Source: Berberis thunbergii (lineage: Eukaryota; Streptophyta; Magnoliopsida; Ranunculales; Berberidaceae). From it: a stretch of 64,000 nucleotides of DNA. Position 1 is the stretch's first letter; each line of letters starts with the position of its first letter. The notes under the pieces were generated by a model. The model saw only the letters and a list, made by a program, of their open reading frames with translations, did not search any database and was not told the origin of the DNA. Positions 23,773 through 34,900 of the stretch are shown here, piece after piece. The translations under genes and the position numbers were made by a program. The stretch lies in contig QNQO01000458.1 of NCBI GenBank assembly GCA_003290165.1, positions 682,001 through 746,000 on the forward strand, written 5' to 3'.

Positions 23773-24394
23773 TGATGTAGTCGAATCCTGCTCTCCTTGA
23801 CCTTGACCTTGATCTGCACAGGGAACACACGTAAGCCTTGACCACCGTTGTGGTGGCCATTGACACTTTGATGCTAAAGTCAGACAAAGCTTTAGAAAGG
23901 CTTCAAGCTATAAATTGGGTTCTGTAGCGTACATTTTCTCATCAACTCTGTGTCTTATTTTTAACGCGAGAGTCCTCGTTATGCTAGGCTTTCGGTGGTG
24001 TAGTTTAGAAAAAAGAAATCTTGTTTGAGATCCTTTCCTAGTTGGGAGTCGTCTATGTAGGAGAATTTTCCTATATGACTTGTGTTTTTAAATATGCAGG
24101 AGAGGTTTCCCTTTTAAAGTGTTATCCATGCAAAAAAGTTTCATGCATGACTTATACTCCAGTATATGTTTCCTAGTCAAAACCAGTGTGTTGTTGGCCT
24201 GCTCATCTTAGGTGATCCGCCAAATACTTGCCTGATTAGGGGTTTCGGGTATTGGGCTTTACCATAGGACGTGTGGACTTAATAGGGTGCTGCAACTTGG
24301 ATCCAACCTTCTGGATTCTACCGAATCGAGCTTATTGTTGTTTGGGCCTTGCTAGATTTGGTAGGTAATCAAGCACGTTTTGGGTGTATCATCA
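23773..24394 (-). repeat. 5' LTR of Tat A
   Basis: In element sense it begins TGATGATACACCC at 24394 and ends CATCA at 23773, giving 5-bp terminal inverted repeats TGATG/CATCA. It shares the GGCCACCACAACGGTGGTC block near its end with the LTRs at 32239, 41206 and 52417. It directly abuts the integrase C terminus of Tat B, suggesting that A inserted into B. Confidence 0.8.
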
Positions 24395-24399
24395 ACTGC

Positions 24400-25356
24400 A
24401 ATTCCGACAGAAGCCTCGTCTCTCCCCTCTTCGAGTAAGTCTAATCTAACTCTTAAATCTCCATCCTAAACTCCTTTATTTGAATGTAGGTATTGCTAGT
24501 TCTACTGGAACTATTGTCTTGGACCCATAGATTGGCGCAAAAGGTGTATCTTTAATAGGAGTCCTCTTTGTGGTATGGCATGCCTAGTGGATGCCTAGAA
24601 GTTTAGAGACCTAGAGCCTTTTGCTTGCATCGAGTTTATTCTTGATAGCTTCCAGGATTGTTCGGTTGGAGACTTCTGCTTGTCCATTGGCCTGGGGTTG
24701 AACCGACTACAAAAGGTGATGGCCGATGCTTAATTAGATGCAAAGGTTCTTGACTTTCCCACCCTCGAACTGGGTTCCATTGTTGCTGACTAGGATTTTC
24801 AGTATTTTAAACCTACAGATGATAGACTTCCACAAAAAGTTCTTGATCTGATTATCTCCTATCTTAGAGAAGGGCTCCACTTCCACCCATTTCGTGAAGT
24901 AGTCAACTGCCACAACGAGAAACTTTTTTTTTCGGAAGTAGGGAATGAGCCCACGATGTCCAAACCCTACTGGGCAAAGAGCCAAAGGTTGATCATTGGA
25001 ATCAGGTTTTGCGCAGGCATATATGTGTACAGGGTGTACCTCTGACACTTATCGCACTTGCGGACCAAATGTTTGGCCTCTTGCTGCATTTTCGGCCAAT
25101 AGTACCCCAAAGTGAGGGCTTTATGAGCCATAGTTTTTCCTTTGGGGTGGTTCCCACAAGTTTCTTTATGGATTTCGATGAGGACTTGGTTTGTCTCTTT
25201 GGGAGTCAGAACTCTGAGTAGAGGGCCAGTCACTAGTATCCTGTACAACCTGTTGTGGAGGAGAGTGTACCTCACTACTTTGTTTTTCAGCTTGCAGGCC
25301 TTTAGCTTATTTGCAGGCAGGGATCTGTATTTTATGTAGCTGATCAGGGGGTTCAT
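24400..25356 (-). pseudogene. Tat B integrase (frameshifted)
   Basis: The H2C2 zinc-binding domain is well kept: H-K-E-T-C-G-N-H-P, then LGYYWPKMQQEAKHLVRKCD and KCQ. The catalytic core follows (FLVVAVDYFTKWVEVEPFSK, then ILVSNNGTQFEGGKV). The D of the second catalytic position reads N (SNNGTQF where SDNGTQF is usual). The third catalytic region and the C terminus continue with stops to VPVELAIPTFK near 24480. The product would insert cDNA into the genome; here it is non-functional. Confidence 0.82.
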
Positions 25357-25372
25357 CTAGCTAGGCTCCACA

Positions 25373-25990
25373 TCAGTGGAGAGAGTTTAATGTGATGTAT
25401 TCTTTTTCAAAGACCAACTTATCTTGGAATGTTATCAGTATGTTGGAGTCATTTAGTGCGGACGAGGCCTTTTTGGCCAAACTGTCGGCTTCCTTGTTGT
25501 ATGAACTTAAGCAGCAACAAAGTAGTATCCTCTTGAACCGCCTCTTAGCGTTGATTGTTTTTCCGCAGTAAGCTATCATTTGGGGTTCCTTGACATCGAA
25601 TTCACTGTTCACCTGATTGGCCACCAGTGGACTAGATGATGAAGTCTGCCAGTGCTTGCGCCTTGATGGTTGTTGTTGGAGCGTAATGTATGTCAAACTA
25701 TCCCAGCTCCATTGACCATTCTTCTTCATAGCTTTGGCTTGTGCGTTACTGACCGGAGTGGGTACTCGGTCATGATTGTTATCGAGTTAGCTTGGAAGTA
25801 GGGGTCTTAGCTTCTTTGAGGAAGTCAATAGCGCCAAGTTTAGTATTTTCCTTTTTCTTCCCGTAATAGAGTTGAGCTGACATCATGCTCTGAGACTGAG
25901 AGATATAGGTAGAACGTCTCACCTGGAATAGGTTTCGAGAGAAACTCTGTGCTTCCCATGTATGCCTTCAGGTCTTGGAATGCTTGTTCA
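25373..25990 (-). pseudogene. Tat B RNase H
   Basis: The second half of the domain is readable (25373-25729): NQVNSEFDVKEPQMIAYCGK, then Y-N-K-E-A-D-S-L-A-K-K-A-S. The usual pattern is R-x-E-N-x-x-A-D-x-L-A-x-L-A-S. The N-terminal half is shifted and broken. It lies between RT and integrase, as in all Ty3/gypsy elements. Confidence 0.7.
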
Positions 25991-27000
25991 CATTGCTTTC
26001 CCCATTGAAATTATTTGTTCCCTTTTAGAATTTTAAAAAAGGGGAGACATCTGTTTGAAGACTTAGAGAAGAACCTTTTTAGAGTTGCCACCCAACCCTC
26101 CCGGTTAGGCTCTGAACTTGTCTATGTTTGTGGATAATCTCATGTCGAGAAGTGCCTGAATCTACCTTGGATCAACCTCTATCTCCTTCTTGTTGATGTG
26201 ACCCAGAAATTTCCTTGATTACACCCCAAAAATGTATTTCTGCAAGTTGAGCTTCATTCGATGCTTCCTAACTTGAGGAAACACTTCTTGGAGGTTCGCC
26301 AGGTGGTCTGGACTATGGGGGCTCTTTACCAGCATGTCGTTGATGTAAACTCTCATGGTCATTTCGTTTTGTCCTTTGAACTTTTGGTTCACCAGGTGCT
26401 GGTATGTTGCTTCTGTATTCTTCAGTATGAAAGGCATTACCTGATAGTAGTATGTGCCCCTATCTGTTATGGAAGAGGTTTTCTCCTGATCTGGCGGGTG
26501 CATACTGATCTGATTGTAGCTGGAGTAAGTGTCCATGAAGCTGAGTAGGCTTTGCTAGATGTCGCATCTACGATCTAGTCTTAGCGGAGCAGTAGAAAGT
26601 TGTCTTTTGGACAAACTTTGTTAATGTCGGTGTAGTCCACGCAGACCCTCCACTTCCCGTTCTTTTATTCACCAAGACCGTGTTCCCTTATCACGTCGGC
26701 GTTTAAAAGTCAATGCAATTCTTCATTGATGGTTTGGTTTGCGCTCGGGCGCCAATGGCCTTCTTTTTGGTCGAACTGGCTTCAAGTCAGGATTGACATC
26801 CAGTCTATGTGTGATTACTATGGGATCGATCCCCACCACGTCATTCATTATCCAGGCAAATACATCTTAATTATTTTTTAAGAGTGCGGCCAGTTGATCT
26901 GCCAGTGTTGTATCAAGGTTAAAGCCTATCAGGACTGCCTTTGTGTTAGGTGGGTAGTCCATGTATACTGTCATGATTTCTTCCTCCAACTGCCCAGTGT
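25991..27000 (-). pseudogene. Tat B reverse transcriptase
   Basis: It starts with the linker VFAWIMNDVVGIDPIVITH, then RPLAPERK. The RT palm is in one frame at 26219-26536: MDTYSSYNQISMHPPDQEKT, then VMPFILKNTEATYQHLVN, then Y-I-N-D-M-L-V-K-S. The catalytic motif Y-V-D-D is changed to Y-I-N-D, and stops precede it (for example in the K-x-N-D-V-F region). It is the only RT seen among the three Tat copies in the window. Confidence 0.82.
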
Positions 27001-27432
27001 TCGGCCTTCTCCTCGGGCTGGATGGAGTTGTATCCTTGTGATAAGGGCAGTGCTTACTCTTGTCATGCTTTGAAAGATCTCCTTATAGTTTTGACGACCA
27101 CTTGATGTCCGCTTATTTTTCCATGGTTGACAAAATGTAGGCCTCATATCGTTGTTGTCTTTCTCGAGTCATCCTTTCCACCATCCCCATTAAGTAGTCT
27201 AGGTGGGGCAAGATCGTACTTAGGTTAGAGGCAGTCGCGGTCGCCTCTGCGGCTTGGCCATGCGGCCACTCAGCCTCCTCGATCGGATCGATTCAACTTG
27301 GTCCTTAGACATCACCGTCTAGACCTTCATCTGACTCGGCTAGAGATCTAGTGTTGGTGACTAATTCTCGGTGCTTTGTATAACATAGAAAAAACTCTAT
27401 AAGTTTGTTTTAGGGAAATCTTATTGTCGTGT

Positions 27433-27452
27433 TCCCCATGAACGATGCCAAA
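27433..27452 (-). promoter_or_regulatory. PBS of Tat B
   Basis: TTTGGCATCGTTCATGGGGA in element sense, right after the LTR end TGCATCA. Same type as in A and C. Confidence 0.7.
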
Positions 27453-27453
27453 C

Positions 27454-28037
27454 TGATGCATTCAAATCTCTCCTTGGTGATCCCGATGATATCTAAGGTG
27501 TAGAAAAACAATAGTTAAGCCCAGGACCATCGTTGTGGTGGCTGAAGGCACTTCGATGCTTAAGTCGGATGCCAGTTGGATAAAAAGTGAAGAATGAATG
27601 TAAAATTGCAGTATGTATACTTGCGTTTATGTGCATGTACGTACATTTCTTCCTCATTTCACAGACTCTTATAGCGAGGCTTCTCTCCCCAACTGTGCTT
27701 GCGATCGAGGCGTAATGAAGGGAGGAGATCTCACATAAGATCTTACCTGTGCATGACTGAGTTCTTCTGCACTTGGCTTTGTTTGGACCCAATGCTTGAT
27801 TGGACTAGAGCTGATTTCATGCGAGTGGATCTTGGGCCTGTGACAGCTCTGAGATTAATTATTCAGGCCTTCTTGTCTTGGGCCAAACCTAATACTCGTG
27901 CCTCTAGGGCTGACATGTCTTGGGCCTAGGTGTCTGCCTTATGGGTTGAATAGTAGTCTTGTGCATGGGTCCGCTTGAGACTGCGTTGAAGCCTTTTACG
28001 TGCTAAGATTAGCCCATGCCACATGTACGACTCATCA
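27454..28037 (-). repeat. 5' LTR of Tat B
   Basis: 584 bp, TGATG...CATCA termini. The 3' quarter resembles the other Tat LTRs; the 5' part does not. The flanking five bases are TATAG (28038-28042); the partner duplication is not in the window. Confidence 0.7.
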
Positions 28038-28042
28038 TATAG

Positions 28043-29754
28043 TATTCCTTCCAAAAAAAAAATCGTAACTACCTTAGAGCATCTTTAAATTGGCCTTGTA
28101 AATTTAGAAGGCCAAAACTCATACGATAGCCTTCTAACCAAATTTGGAGCAGTTTTTTCTTCCCACCTTGTTGTACCAAGAAATGCCTCATCCTAAACCA
28201 GAACTTTCTATTCGTGTGGGTTTTACATTCTTTAAAAGAAAACAAAATGGAGGCAAACAATACACAACTATTCAACTACACAATTATTACAATAGACAAT
28301 CCCAATATTCATATTCATACTTCCGTTATTCTCCAGACAGACTCCAATTAATGAAATTGTACACCAGAATTTTTATGAAAATTGAAAATTGAGACATAAC
28401 TCCTATTAATAGAAGACATCAGGTGAGGTATGATTTGAGAACTGAGTTCAGAAATGAAAGCAAATTGAAATCAATGAAATGTGTCCCAGACTCCCAAATG
28501 ATCAAATCTATAATGTAAATAAGTAATTAACACATGAAGTAGAAGGAACCTCACCAAATACCAAGAACTTAATAGAATAGCCATTCCAAAAGTCAAGATG
28601 TTGTTTATGTGATTAATTAACCCAGTCTCTAAATTATTACTGCTAAATATCAAACAAATAGTAAGTTTGAGGATTTGGTCCAGACTAATTAGACCATTTT
28701 GTGTTGCAGACATCTTTCGTGCAGCTCGATTTAGAGAAGAAGAAGACATTGGTTGAGAAAGAAGGTGAAAAATAAGAAGAATGTTCAGATCCAACTCATT
28801 TCAAATTGAAGAAAAAACATTGCTTGTGTTTTGTGTTGCAAACCCAACTCAATTCAGATCGGTTGTCGATAGAAAAATAAAAAGAAAAAAGGGAAGAAGA
28901 AGAAGAAGTGACTGGATGAGAATAACTTCAATTTTGAGTAAAAAAAAGTCTTGTTCCGGTTTGATTTATATGGTTATTATAATATATATTAGTCATCCGT
29001 TGTTGGCATTGCAAGAATGGGTGAGCAGACATGATTCAAAATGCATTATTGTGCTTATCAAAAGTTCAAAATTTAATCAATGAGAAGATGCAGGGCTCGA
29101 TTTTTATAAATTATAATAAACATGATTCAAATGGAATTCAATGAATGAAAGTAGATTTTTGAACGAATTTGTGTATGAAGGGGACAACCTAAAAATTTAA
29201 AGGGAGTAATATGGAAAATATGACTATCTTAATAAGGTTTTTAAAAAAGATAATGGGGACAATTGATTCCTTTAGGCAAAGGGTAAACCCGTCACTGGGT
29301 TTCGGGTTTTCCACCCTTTGATCAACATTGCATCCACCTCAACATTAAACTTCCCATTGTAATTTAGTGGGGGTTCATCCACTTTAGTACGTGCTGCATG
29401 GGCCCATCTCGCCTACCTTAGATTAAATTGTTATTAAATAACCAGTTATAATTATCTCATTTGACTATTGTAAATTCCTTGAAAGTCGCTTGCCAGCGCC
29501 TGACGAAGTGTTATGTATCAATGATTTGGCACAAACAATAAGCCTCAAAGACGTGAATATAACTTCAGTGTTGCCAATTTTATCAAACCAAGGGAGCATA
29601 TATTACCACCAGGCGTTTTATCACGTCCTCCACATAATAGCTACTTTTAAAAATCTCACAAAAGCTAATGGGAACTACCTCATCTTGTTGGCATATGACG
29701 GATGGTATCACAAATTCAAGATCTAAACCTTGTCAAAGGCGTTTAATGGTTTTG
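28043..29754. other. Intergenic stretch, nothing recognised
   Basis: AT-rich sequence of about 1.7 kb with no domain I can identify. Frames of 107 codons (28471-28794 minus) and 78 codons (29490-29726 plus) lack recognisable motifs. The sequence TTAGAGCATCTTTAAATTGG at 28074 resembles the ends of some plant MITEs, but no matching inverted copy was found. Confidence 0.4.
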
Positions 29755-29759
29755 AGAAG

Positions 29760-30211
29760 TGATGATAGACTGAAATAGTCCCTCCTTTGTGTCATACACG
29801 TGTCGTGATAATCTCAAGGAATGACATGCCCTAGCGTCAGCCCAACACTGATCGACCCAAGCGATTATAAGCCCGTTCAATGCAGTCTGCCTGACGAACT
29901 CAGATTCTTATAACCTGCTAAGCCCACGTGTCTCACAGGTATCCTCAATACTCGTAAACCTTATTAAGGCAAGTATCTCAAGAATCAGTTTCGGACGAAA
30001 AATTATAGAAGCTGTCTGCTTCCAACTAGGAAGCAAATTTCAGAGTATATGTCACATATGGAGACTTTTATCTATAGATTACTCTGAAAATGAGAATTAC
30101 CTCCCTGTGTACAACATTACACTTTTCTCAGATCCCTATCTGACTTTAGCATCTGAGTGTCATTGATCACCACAACAATTTAAAAACAGGAAGCGAAAAA
30201 CAACTGCATCA
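29760..30211 (+). mobile_element. Solo LTR, Tat family (A/C type)
   Basis: It begins TGATGATAGACTGAAA and ends CTGCATCA. It shares the AGCGTCAGCCCAACACTGAT and CCAACTAGGAAGCAAAT blocks with the LTRs of element C. It is shorter (452 bp) through internal deletions. The flanks AGAAG (29755-29759) and AAAAG (30212-30216) look like a target duplication with one G-to-A change. Confidence 0.78.
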
Positions 30212-30677
30212 AAAAGAGATCCAACAAAAAATCCGCTCACTCTTTAAAAAGAAAAATAAATTGTCCCAAACTCAACCACAAAGTCAAAATAGTCAAATCC
30301 AACATTAGGTACCAGTGATATCCCCTCAGCCCACTAGACCAACGTTTTCTTCCTTGTCATCCTCCTTTTCTTACCCGAACAACATAAATCAAAAGATTCG
30401 ATATAGTTTGTTTTTTTACCCTTTAGTGATAACAAATAACCTCATTGTTCTGTTTCCATAATGTTTTTTGTTTGAAATAACTTTTGGATTTGCTTCACAC
30501 TTGTCATATTCTTCATCTCATCGTGTTCCAATTCATAACGTTTGTTATCATTGTGGTTCTCACATGGAAATTTTTATTCATTCATTTTTTGACTGTGGTT
30601 TATTCTCAGTGGTGGTTGTTTTTCTCGTTTCCCATCTATTGGTTGAACTCAGATTGCACAAACATTAAATATTTTTT
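30212..30677. other. Intergenic, nothing recognised
   Basis: About 470 bp between the solo LTR and the hAT remnant. Two overlapping short frames (30468-30668, 30484-30702) have no known motif. Confidence 0.35.
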
Positions 30678-31215
30678 TAGGGGTGGGCAAAAATCGATTT
30701 AAATTCGATTAACTGATCGAATCGATTTTCAAATTCGGTTCGGTAACCGAACCGAAATATGAGTAGAAAGAAAATAATTTAAACCGAACCGAACCGATTA
30801 TAAACGGTTCGAAATCAGTTTACGATTTTGAACCGACTGATTTATAACCGAACCGACCGATTAATTAGATATATATAAATAACTAAATAACAGGTAGGTG
30901 TCAATACCTGATTAGTGCAACAAATGCACTGCAATACACCCCGTTGCACTGAATCATCCCATTCTCTCAAAGTTTTCAATTTTGGGCTAAAAATTGGGTC
31001 TGTAAAAAATTGGACACGTTTTAATGAAAGTCTTTCAAATGCTTAAGCCTGAAATTTCGACCCAACCGAATCGAACCGATCCGAAATTCGATTCAACTGA
31101 ATTCATCGGTTTACAAATACAAAATTCGGTTTCGATTTGGATTTTGGACAAACCGAATAAAATACGTTCGAAATTGGTTTGGGGCTCAAAACCGAACCGA
31201 ATGGCAATGTCCTCT
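30678..31215 (+). mobile_element. hAT-type non-autonomous element with palindromic subterminal repeats
   Basis: The left end TAGGGGTGGGCAAAAATCG is typical of plant hAT terminal repeats. It is followed by many copies of GGTTCGGTT / AACCGAACCGA in both orientations (30735-30870, then 31060-31200). The right end is unclear: the sequence after the last AACCGAACCGAAT (about 31200) does not match the left terminus well, and no 8-bp duplication is visible. No transposase is encoded. Confidence 0.6.
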
Positions 31216-31990
31216 TTTAATTTGAGTTCCAGATTCTTCTCTCAATCAATTGTTGTTTTACAATCCATTTGGCAAATTCTGAATGCTGATATTTTTAATA
31301 ACGAGGCTATTTCGACAAGTCAATTCCTTAAGAGTTTCAAAGCTAGATGGTCCTACTGGGCAATTGACTTTAGTTCGAAGGAATCGTTAGAAGTTCCATC
31401 CTCTTTTTTAATCAGGACTCAGTTCTTGGTGTTTCCTCTGAGCAACGATAACTCTGCTGGGATTAGTCTAGTGCAACCTGTGTGTTCTATGGAAAAGATT
31501 TATGCTTCAAATTCTTTAGCACATCCCACCTTCTCCAATGAATATTGTAATCAAAAAATCATTTGAATAGAATTGTTGATAATCATTTTGATTCTGAGTC
31601 TGCTAATATTAGTATGTATAGTGATGCAATTTTGATTTGCTCTCAAAACTGAGGATGATAGGGGCGGCAACAATTGCTGATTCAGGAGCCGTCCTTAAAG
31701 AAATTGTATATCCTGATGACATTTATTGCAGTATGATGTCGGAGTTGTATAATATAAAAGCTTCCCTTGAATGGGTCCTCGAAGTCAAGCGTCGCGACAA
31801 CATATTGTATTTTGATTTCAACTGGCTGTCAATATCATCAATTTTGATCCCTCAATTCGTATCATTTGGGCTTGGCTTCGTCTTTTGGACAATATTCATC
31901 CTCTTCTTTATCTTGTAGGTGATTGGCATGTGACTTATATTAGTAGGCTTGACAATGTACAAGCTCATAACTTGGTGAAACTCATGTATT
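31216..31990 (+). pseudogene. LINE ORF2 remnant: linker and RNase H domain
   Basis: Degenerate reading frames contain QSIWQILNADIFNNEAIS (the linker before RNase H in plant LINEs) and then a reverse-transcriptase-like RNase H (RVT_3): A-A-T-I-A-D-S-G-A-V-L-K-E, then SELYNIKASLEWVLE, then, after a frameshift, Y-I-S-R-L-D-N-V-Q-A-H-N-L. These correspond to the G-x-x-x-R-D, E-x-x-A and R-x-x-N-x-x-A-H blocks. Only the C-terminal end of ORF2 is present. Confidence 0.6.
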
Positions 31991-32054
31991 GTAACCACTT
32001 TGGATATCATTCTCCGTAGCTTTTCCTTTATTATAGTATTTGATGATAGGGGAA

Positions 32055-32231
32055 TTCTAAATGTCGAGGAAACGGGCGAGGGACGTGATGTGGCAGGGTG
32101 GGGACCGTCCACCCCGCTCGAGATGCGCTCACAAAAAGTGATGGCACGCATCTCGAGCGGGATGGATGGTCCCCACCCCGCCACGTCACGCCCCTTGCTC
32201 GTTTCCTCGCTCGTTTCCTCGACATTTAGAA
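32055..32231. mobile_element. GC-rich foldback MITE, 177 bp
   Basis: It begins TTCTAAATGTCGAGGAAACG and ends with the exact inverse. The inner arms GGTGGGGACCGTCCA / TGGATGGTCCCCACC and CCCGCTCGAGATGCG / CGCATCTCGAGCGGG also pair, leaving a loop of about 20 bases. It is much more GC-rich than its surroundings. No clear target duplication is visible. It ends eight bases before the 5' LTR of Tat C. Confidence 0.75.
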
Positions 32232-32238
32232 GCGCTCT

Positions 32239-32902
32239 TGATGATATGCCAAAATGACCTCTTTTTTTTTCACTGTACACTTGTCATAATAATTTCAAGG
32301 AATAATGGATCCAAGCGTCAGCCCAACACTGATCCGCCCCAAGTGACTTCAAGCTTATGTAGCACAGTCCGCCAGACAGACCCAAATTACTATGTCATGT
32401 TAAGGTCACACATTTCACAGCCATCCAAAATACCCGTGACCTATTGAGGCAAGTATCTTGGGGATCAGTTTTGGACTGGCAAGCCAGCAACACTTTGTCT
32501 CTAACTAGGAAGCAAATACCAAAGTATACGTCGTACATGAAAACTTTCATCTATGAACAACACTCCAATTGGGAGTTATCTCCCACATATCTAGGAACAT
32601 AGATCTAATAGGGGAACTTCCCTCTTCAAGACGACTCCTAATTAGAGAAGGATCTCTAAGAAGACCTTCTTCCCTAAACTACTCTACCGATGACCTGGTT
32701 GAACTAGGACTCCAACATTATAAATAAGACATGAGGTTGGTGAACAAAATGTACACTACAAATTCCATTTTTACAACATTAAGCATTTTTTAGATCCCTG
32801 TTTAACTTTAGCATCTGCGTGCCATTGGCCACCACAGCGGTGGTCCCTGGCTCACGTTCGTTTCTTGTGTAGGTCAGCAGGGAGAGAAAATTGATTGCAT
32901 CA
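32239..32902 (+). repeat. 5' LTR of Tat C
   Basis: TGATGATATGCC...GATTGCATCA, 664 bp. A TATA box (TATAAATA, about 32719-32726) lies at the same place as in the LTRs at 41206 and 52417. The CCACCACAGCGGTGGTCC palindrome-like block near the end is conserved across the family. Confidence 0.83.
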
Positions 32903-32903
32903 G

Positions 32904-32923
32904 TTTGGCACTGTCTGTGGGGA
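32904..32923 (+). promoter_or_regulatory. PBS of Tat C
   Basis: TTTGGCACTGTCTGTGGGGA immediately after the LTR, the Tat-type PBS neighbourhood. Confidence 0.78.
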
Positions 32924-32989
32924 CGACAAAGTTGTTATCAAAAGCATTGACATCATCTCTCTTCAGAATTTAAGAAAATTGTGACTACC

Positions 32990-34260
32990 AGATCCCAAAA
33001 CAATGGAGACCAGGGGGACACGTCAAACGCTTAGACTAGTGCTATACCACCGCTTCCAGCATGATGGGAGCACAAGGGTAATAGGCTCACAACCCCTCGC
33101 AAGGATGGATCTGCTATCATTACAAATACAATAGATCGCTAAAGCAGTAGAGATTTTCACTCAGCAAAACCCTCCACTTGTTGATGGAGATCAGGAGCAA
33201 CATAAACCTCAATCTTCAGACGATAGAGAGTAGGCAAATGATGGTCAAGCCCCACAGTTCTCATTGGACTAGAGGTGTGGTCAACGAAGATCCAACTTTC
33301 TGGGTAGACAGACTCTCAGTCAAGGGGTTCACGACCCAGATGTGTTATACCGCGTTTCTGTTCCCTCGTTCGTGGGCCGCATCATGAACGAGGCTCTGCC
33401 AAAGAAGTTCAGCCCTCCAAAACTTGAGTTTATGACTGGTCCAATGACCCGTTCGATCACTTGCATCACTATTAGCATGTAATGGCGTTCAAATAAGGTT
33501 TTGAATCGATGATCTGCAGAACGTTACCTACTGGCCTGAAGAAATCGGCGCGGACAACGTTTCACATCCTTTCGCCAAAGTCAATCAACTCATTCAAGAC
33601 GCTGGCCAACAATTCCTAGCATGATTTATCGGTAGCCAGCGGATCAGAAAGGGGGAAACGCTAAGGAAATACATCGCTCTTTTCAATGGCGAGTTGACGT
33701 TCATTGGTGACTGCAGCAATGATACAGCCATTACGGATTTCATTGTGGGTCTAAGAGAGAGAAAGTTTTACGACTTCCTCACCTTGGAACCCCCCTTAGA
33801 TATGGTTGAACTCTTGAAGAGCGTCTAGAGGTACATCACCTTGGAAGAAATGAGAACAGAAAAGAAGAAAACTGAAGTAGAAAAGAAACCCTCTATTTCT
33901 AGGGACAGAAAGGAGGGAAATATGTGAGAAGACAAAGATAAAAATAAGTGGAAGCGCAATGACAACAGGACGGACTCTGGCTGTGCCAGAATAGAGAAAT
34001 ATTCCAACTATGTTGGATCCAGGATCATGACCCCCCTCAACTCTAACTTGTTGGACGTCCTTAATTCCATGAAAAACTAGAAGGATCTAAAATGGCCTCC
34101 GAAGCAATGGGGAGACCCCTCCATACGCAATAACAACAAGTATTGCTCATACAACAAGAAGGATGGCCATGACACCAACGACTGTAAGAGTCTAAGATAC
34201 GAGATCGAGTACTGGATTCGAAAAGGCAAGCTGAAGGAGTTTTTGGGTTAATAAAATCCA
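32990..34260 (+). pseudogene. Tat C gag
   Basis: Broken frames encode a Tat-type gag in the expected order: a Gln-rich N terminus, MNEALPKKFSPPKLE (about 33383), the gag core with KG-TLRKYIALFNGELT-like sequence, LKSV-RYITLEEMRTEKKK, and finally the zinc-knuckle-like CSYNKKDGHDTNDC (about 34147), an HxxxC-ended motif usual for this lineage. Stops and frameshifts occur throughout. It aligns with Tat A gag along its length. Confidence 0.78.
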
Positions 34261-34269
34261 AGACTGGAC

Positions 34270-34900
34270 TAGGGAAAAAAAAAGGCAGTTAAAGAAATAG
34301 AAAAGGAAGCTCTAGACATTATATATGTCCTTCACGAAGTTGGATCAGAAGAAGAACAATCTAACAAGTCTCGAAAGCGGACGCTGTTTGGGATGCAGAC
34401 ACAACCCACAAGCGAGGACCAATGCGTGTATTACTCGCGAGTACAAAGCCCAATCCTGATCCTGATTTTCACAGATAAGGACCTCGAAGGCGTCCGCGCA
34501 CCGCACAATGACGCTTTTGTCATTTTGCTCTCTATTGTAAGGTGGTAGGTGAAGAGGGCCCTGGTGGACACATGAAACTCTTTCAACAACCTATTCTACA
34601 ACGCATTCTGCAGTATGGACCTCAAGGAAGAGAACCTAACACCTAATTGGGTTTAGTGGAGAAAATAAGGCTAGCAGAGGTGGAGAGCCACAACTAAGAA
34701 AAGTCCTATTTGTGGACTTCATGGTAGTAGACGCATCATCTACCTATAAACTCATCTTGGGGAGACTCTGGGGTCATCAAATGGAGGCAGTAGTCTTCAC
34801 CCTTTATCAATGCATCAAGTATACCACCAACCACTCAAAGGGGACAATTCGCGGGGACCAACCAACGGCATGGGCTGTCACTATGCTGCTCTAAAACAAA
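34270..34900 (+). pseudogene. Tat C protease remnant
   Basis: It starts with DIIYVLHEVGSEEEQ and F-T-D-K-D-L-E-G-V, the segment before the protease, then H-N-D-A-F-V-I. The active-site region is decayed (LVDT- followed by a stop, near 34564). The end is in a clean frame (34712-34894) with FMVVDASSTYKLILGR and CIKYTTNHSKGTIRGDQ. No RT follows. Confidence 0.72.

Larger units (their letters stand above)
24395..28037 (-). mobile_element. Tat element B (LTR plus pol; gag deleted; 3' end beyond window)
   Basis: On the minus strand: 5' LTR 27454-28037, PBS 27433-27452, about 400 bp of leader and gag remnant, then RT, RNase H and integrase to 24400. Gag and protease are almost entirely missing. Its LTR start (TGATGAGTCGTACATG) differs from A and C, but the last part of the LTR (CACCACAACGATGGTC) is related, so it is a sister subfamily. 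Its 3' part should lie left of the window if A is nested within it. Confidence 0.75.

Noticed and set aside
28471..28794. 107-codon minus-strand ORF
   Set aside because: Hydrophobic but without a recognisable motif; no promoter, splice or homology support.
32000..32257. ORFs across the GC-rich foldback on both strands
   Set aside because: Products of a palindrome; the same peptide pieces appear on both strands.
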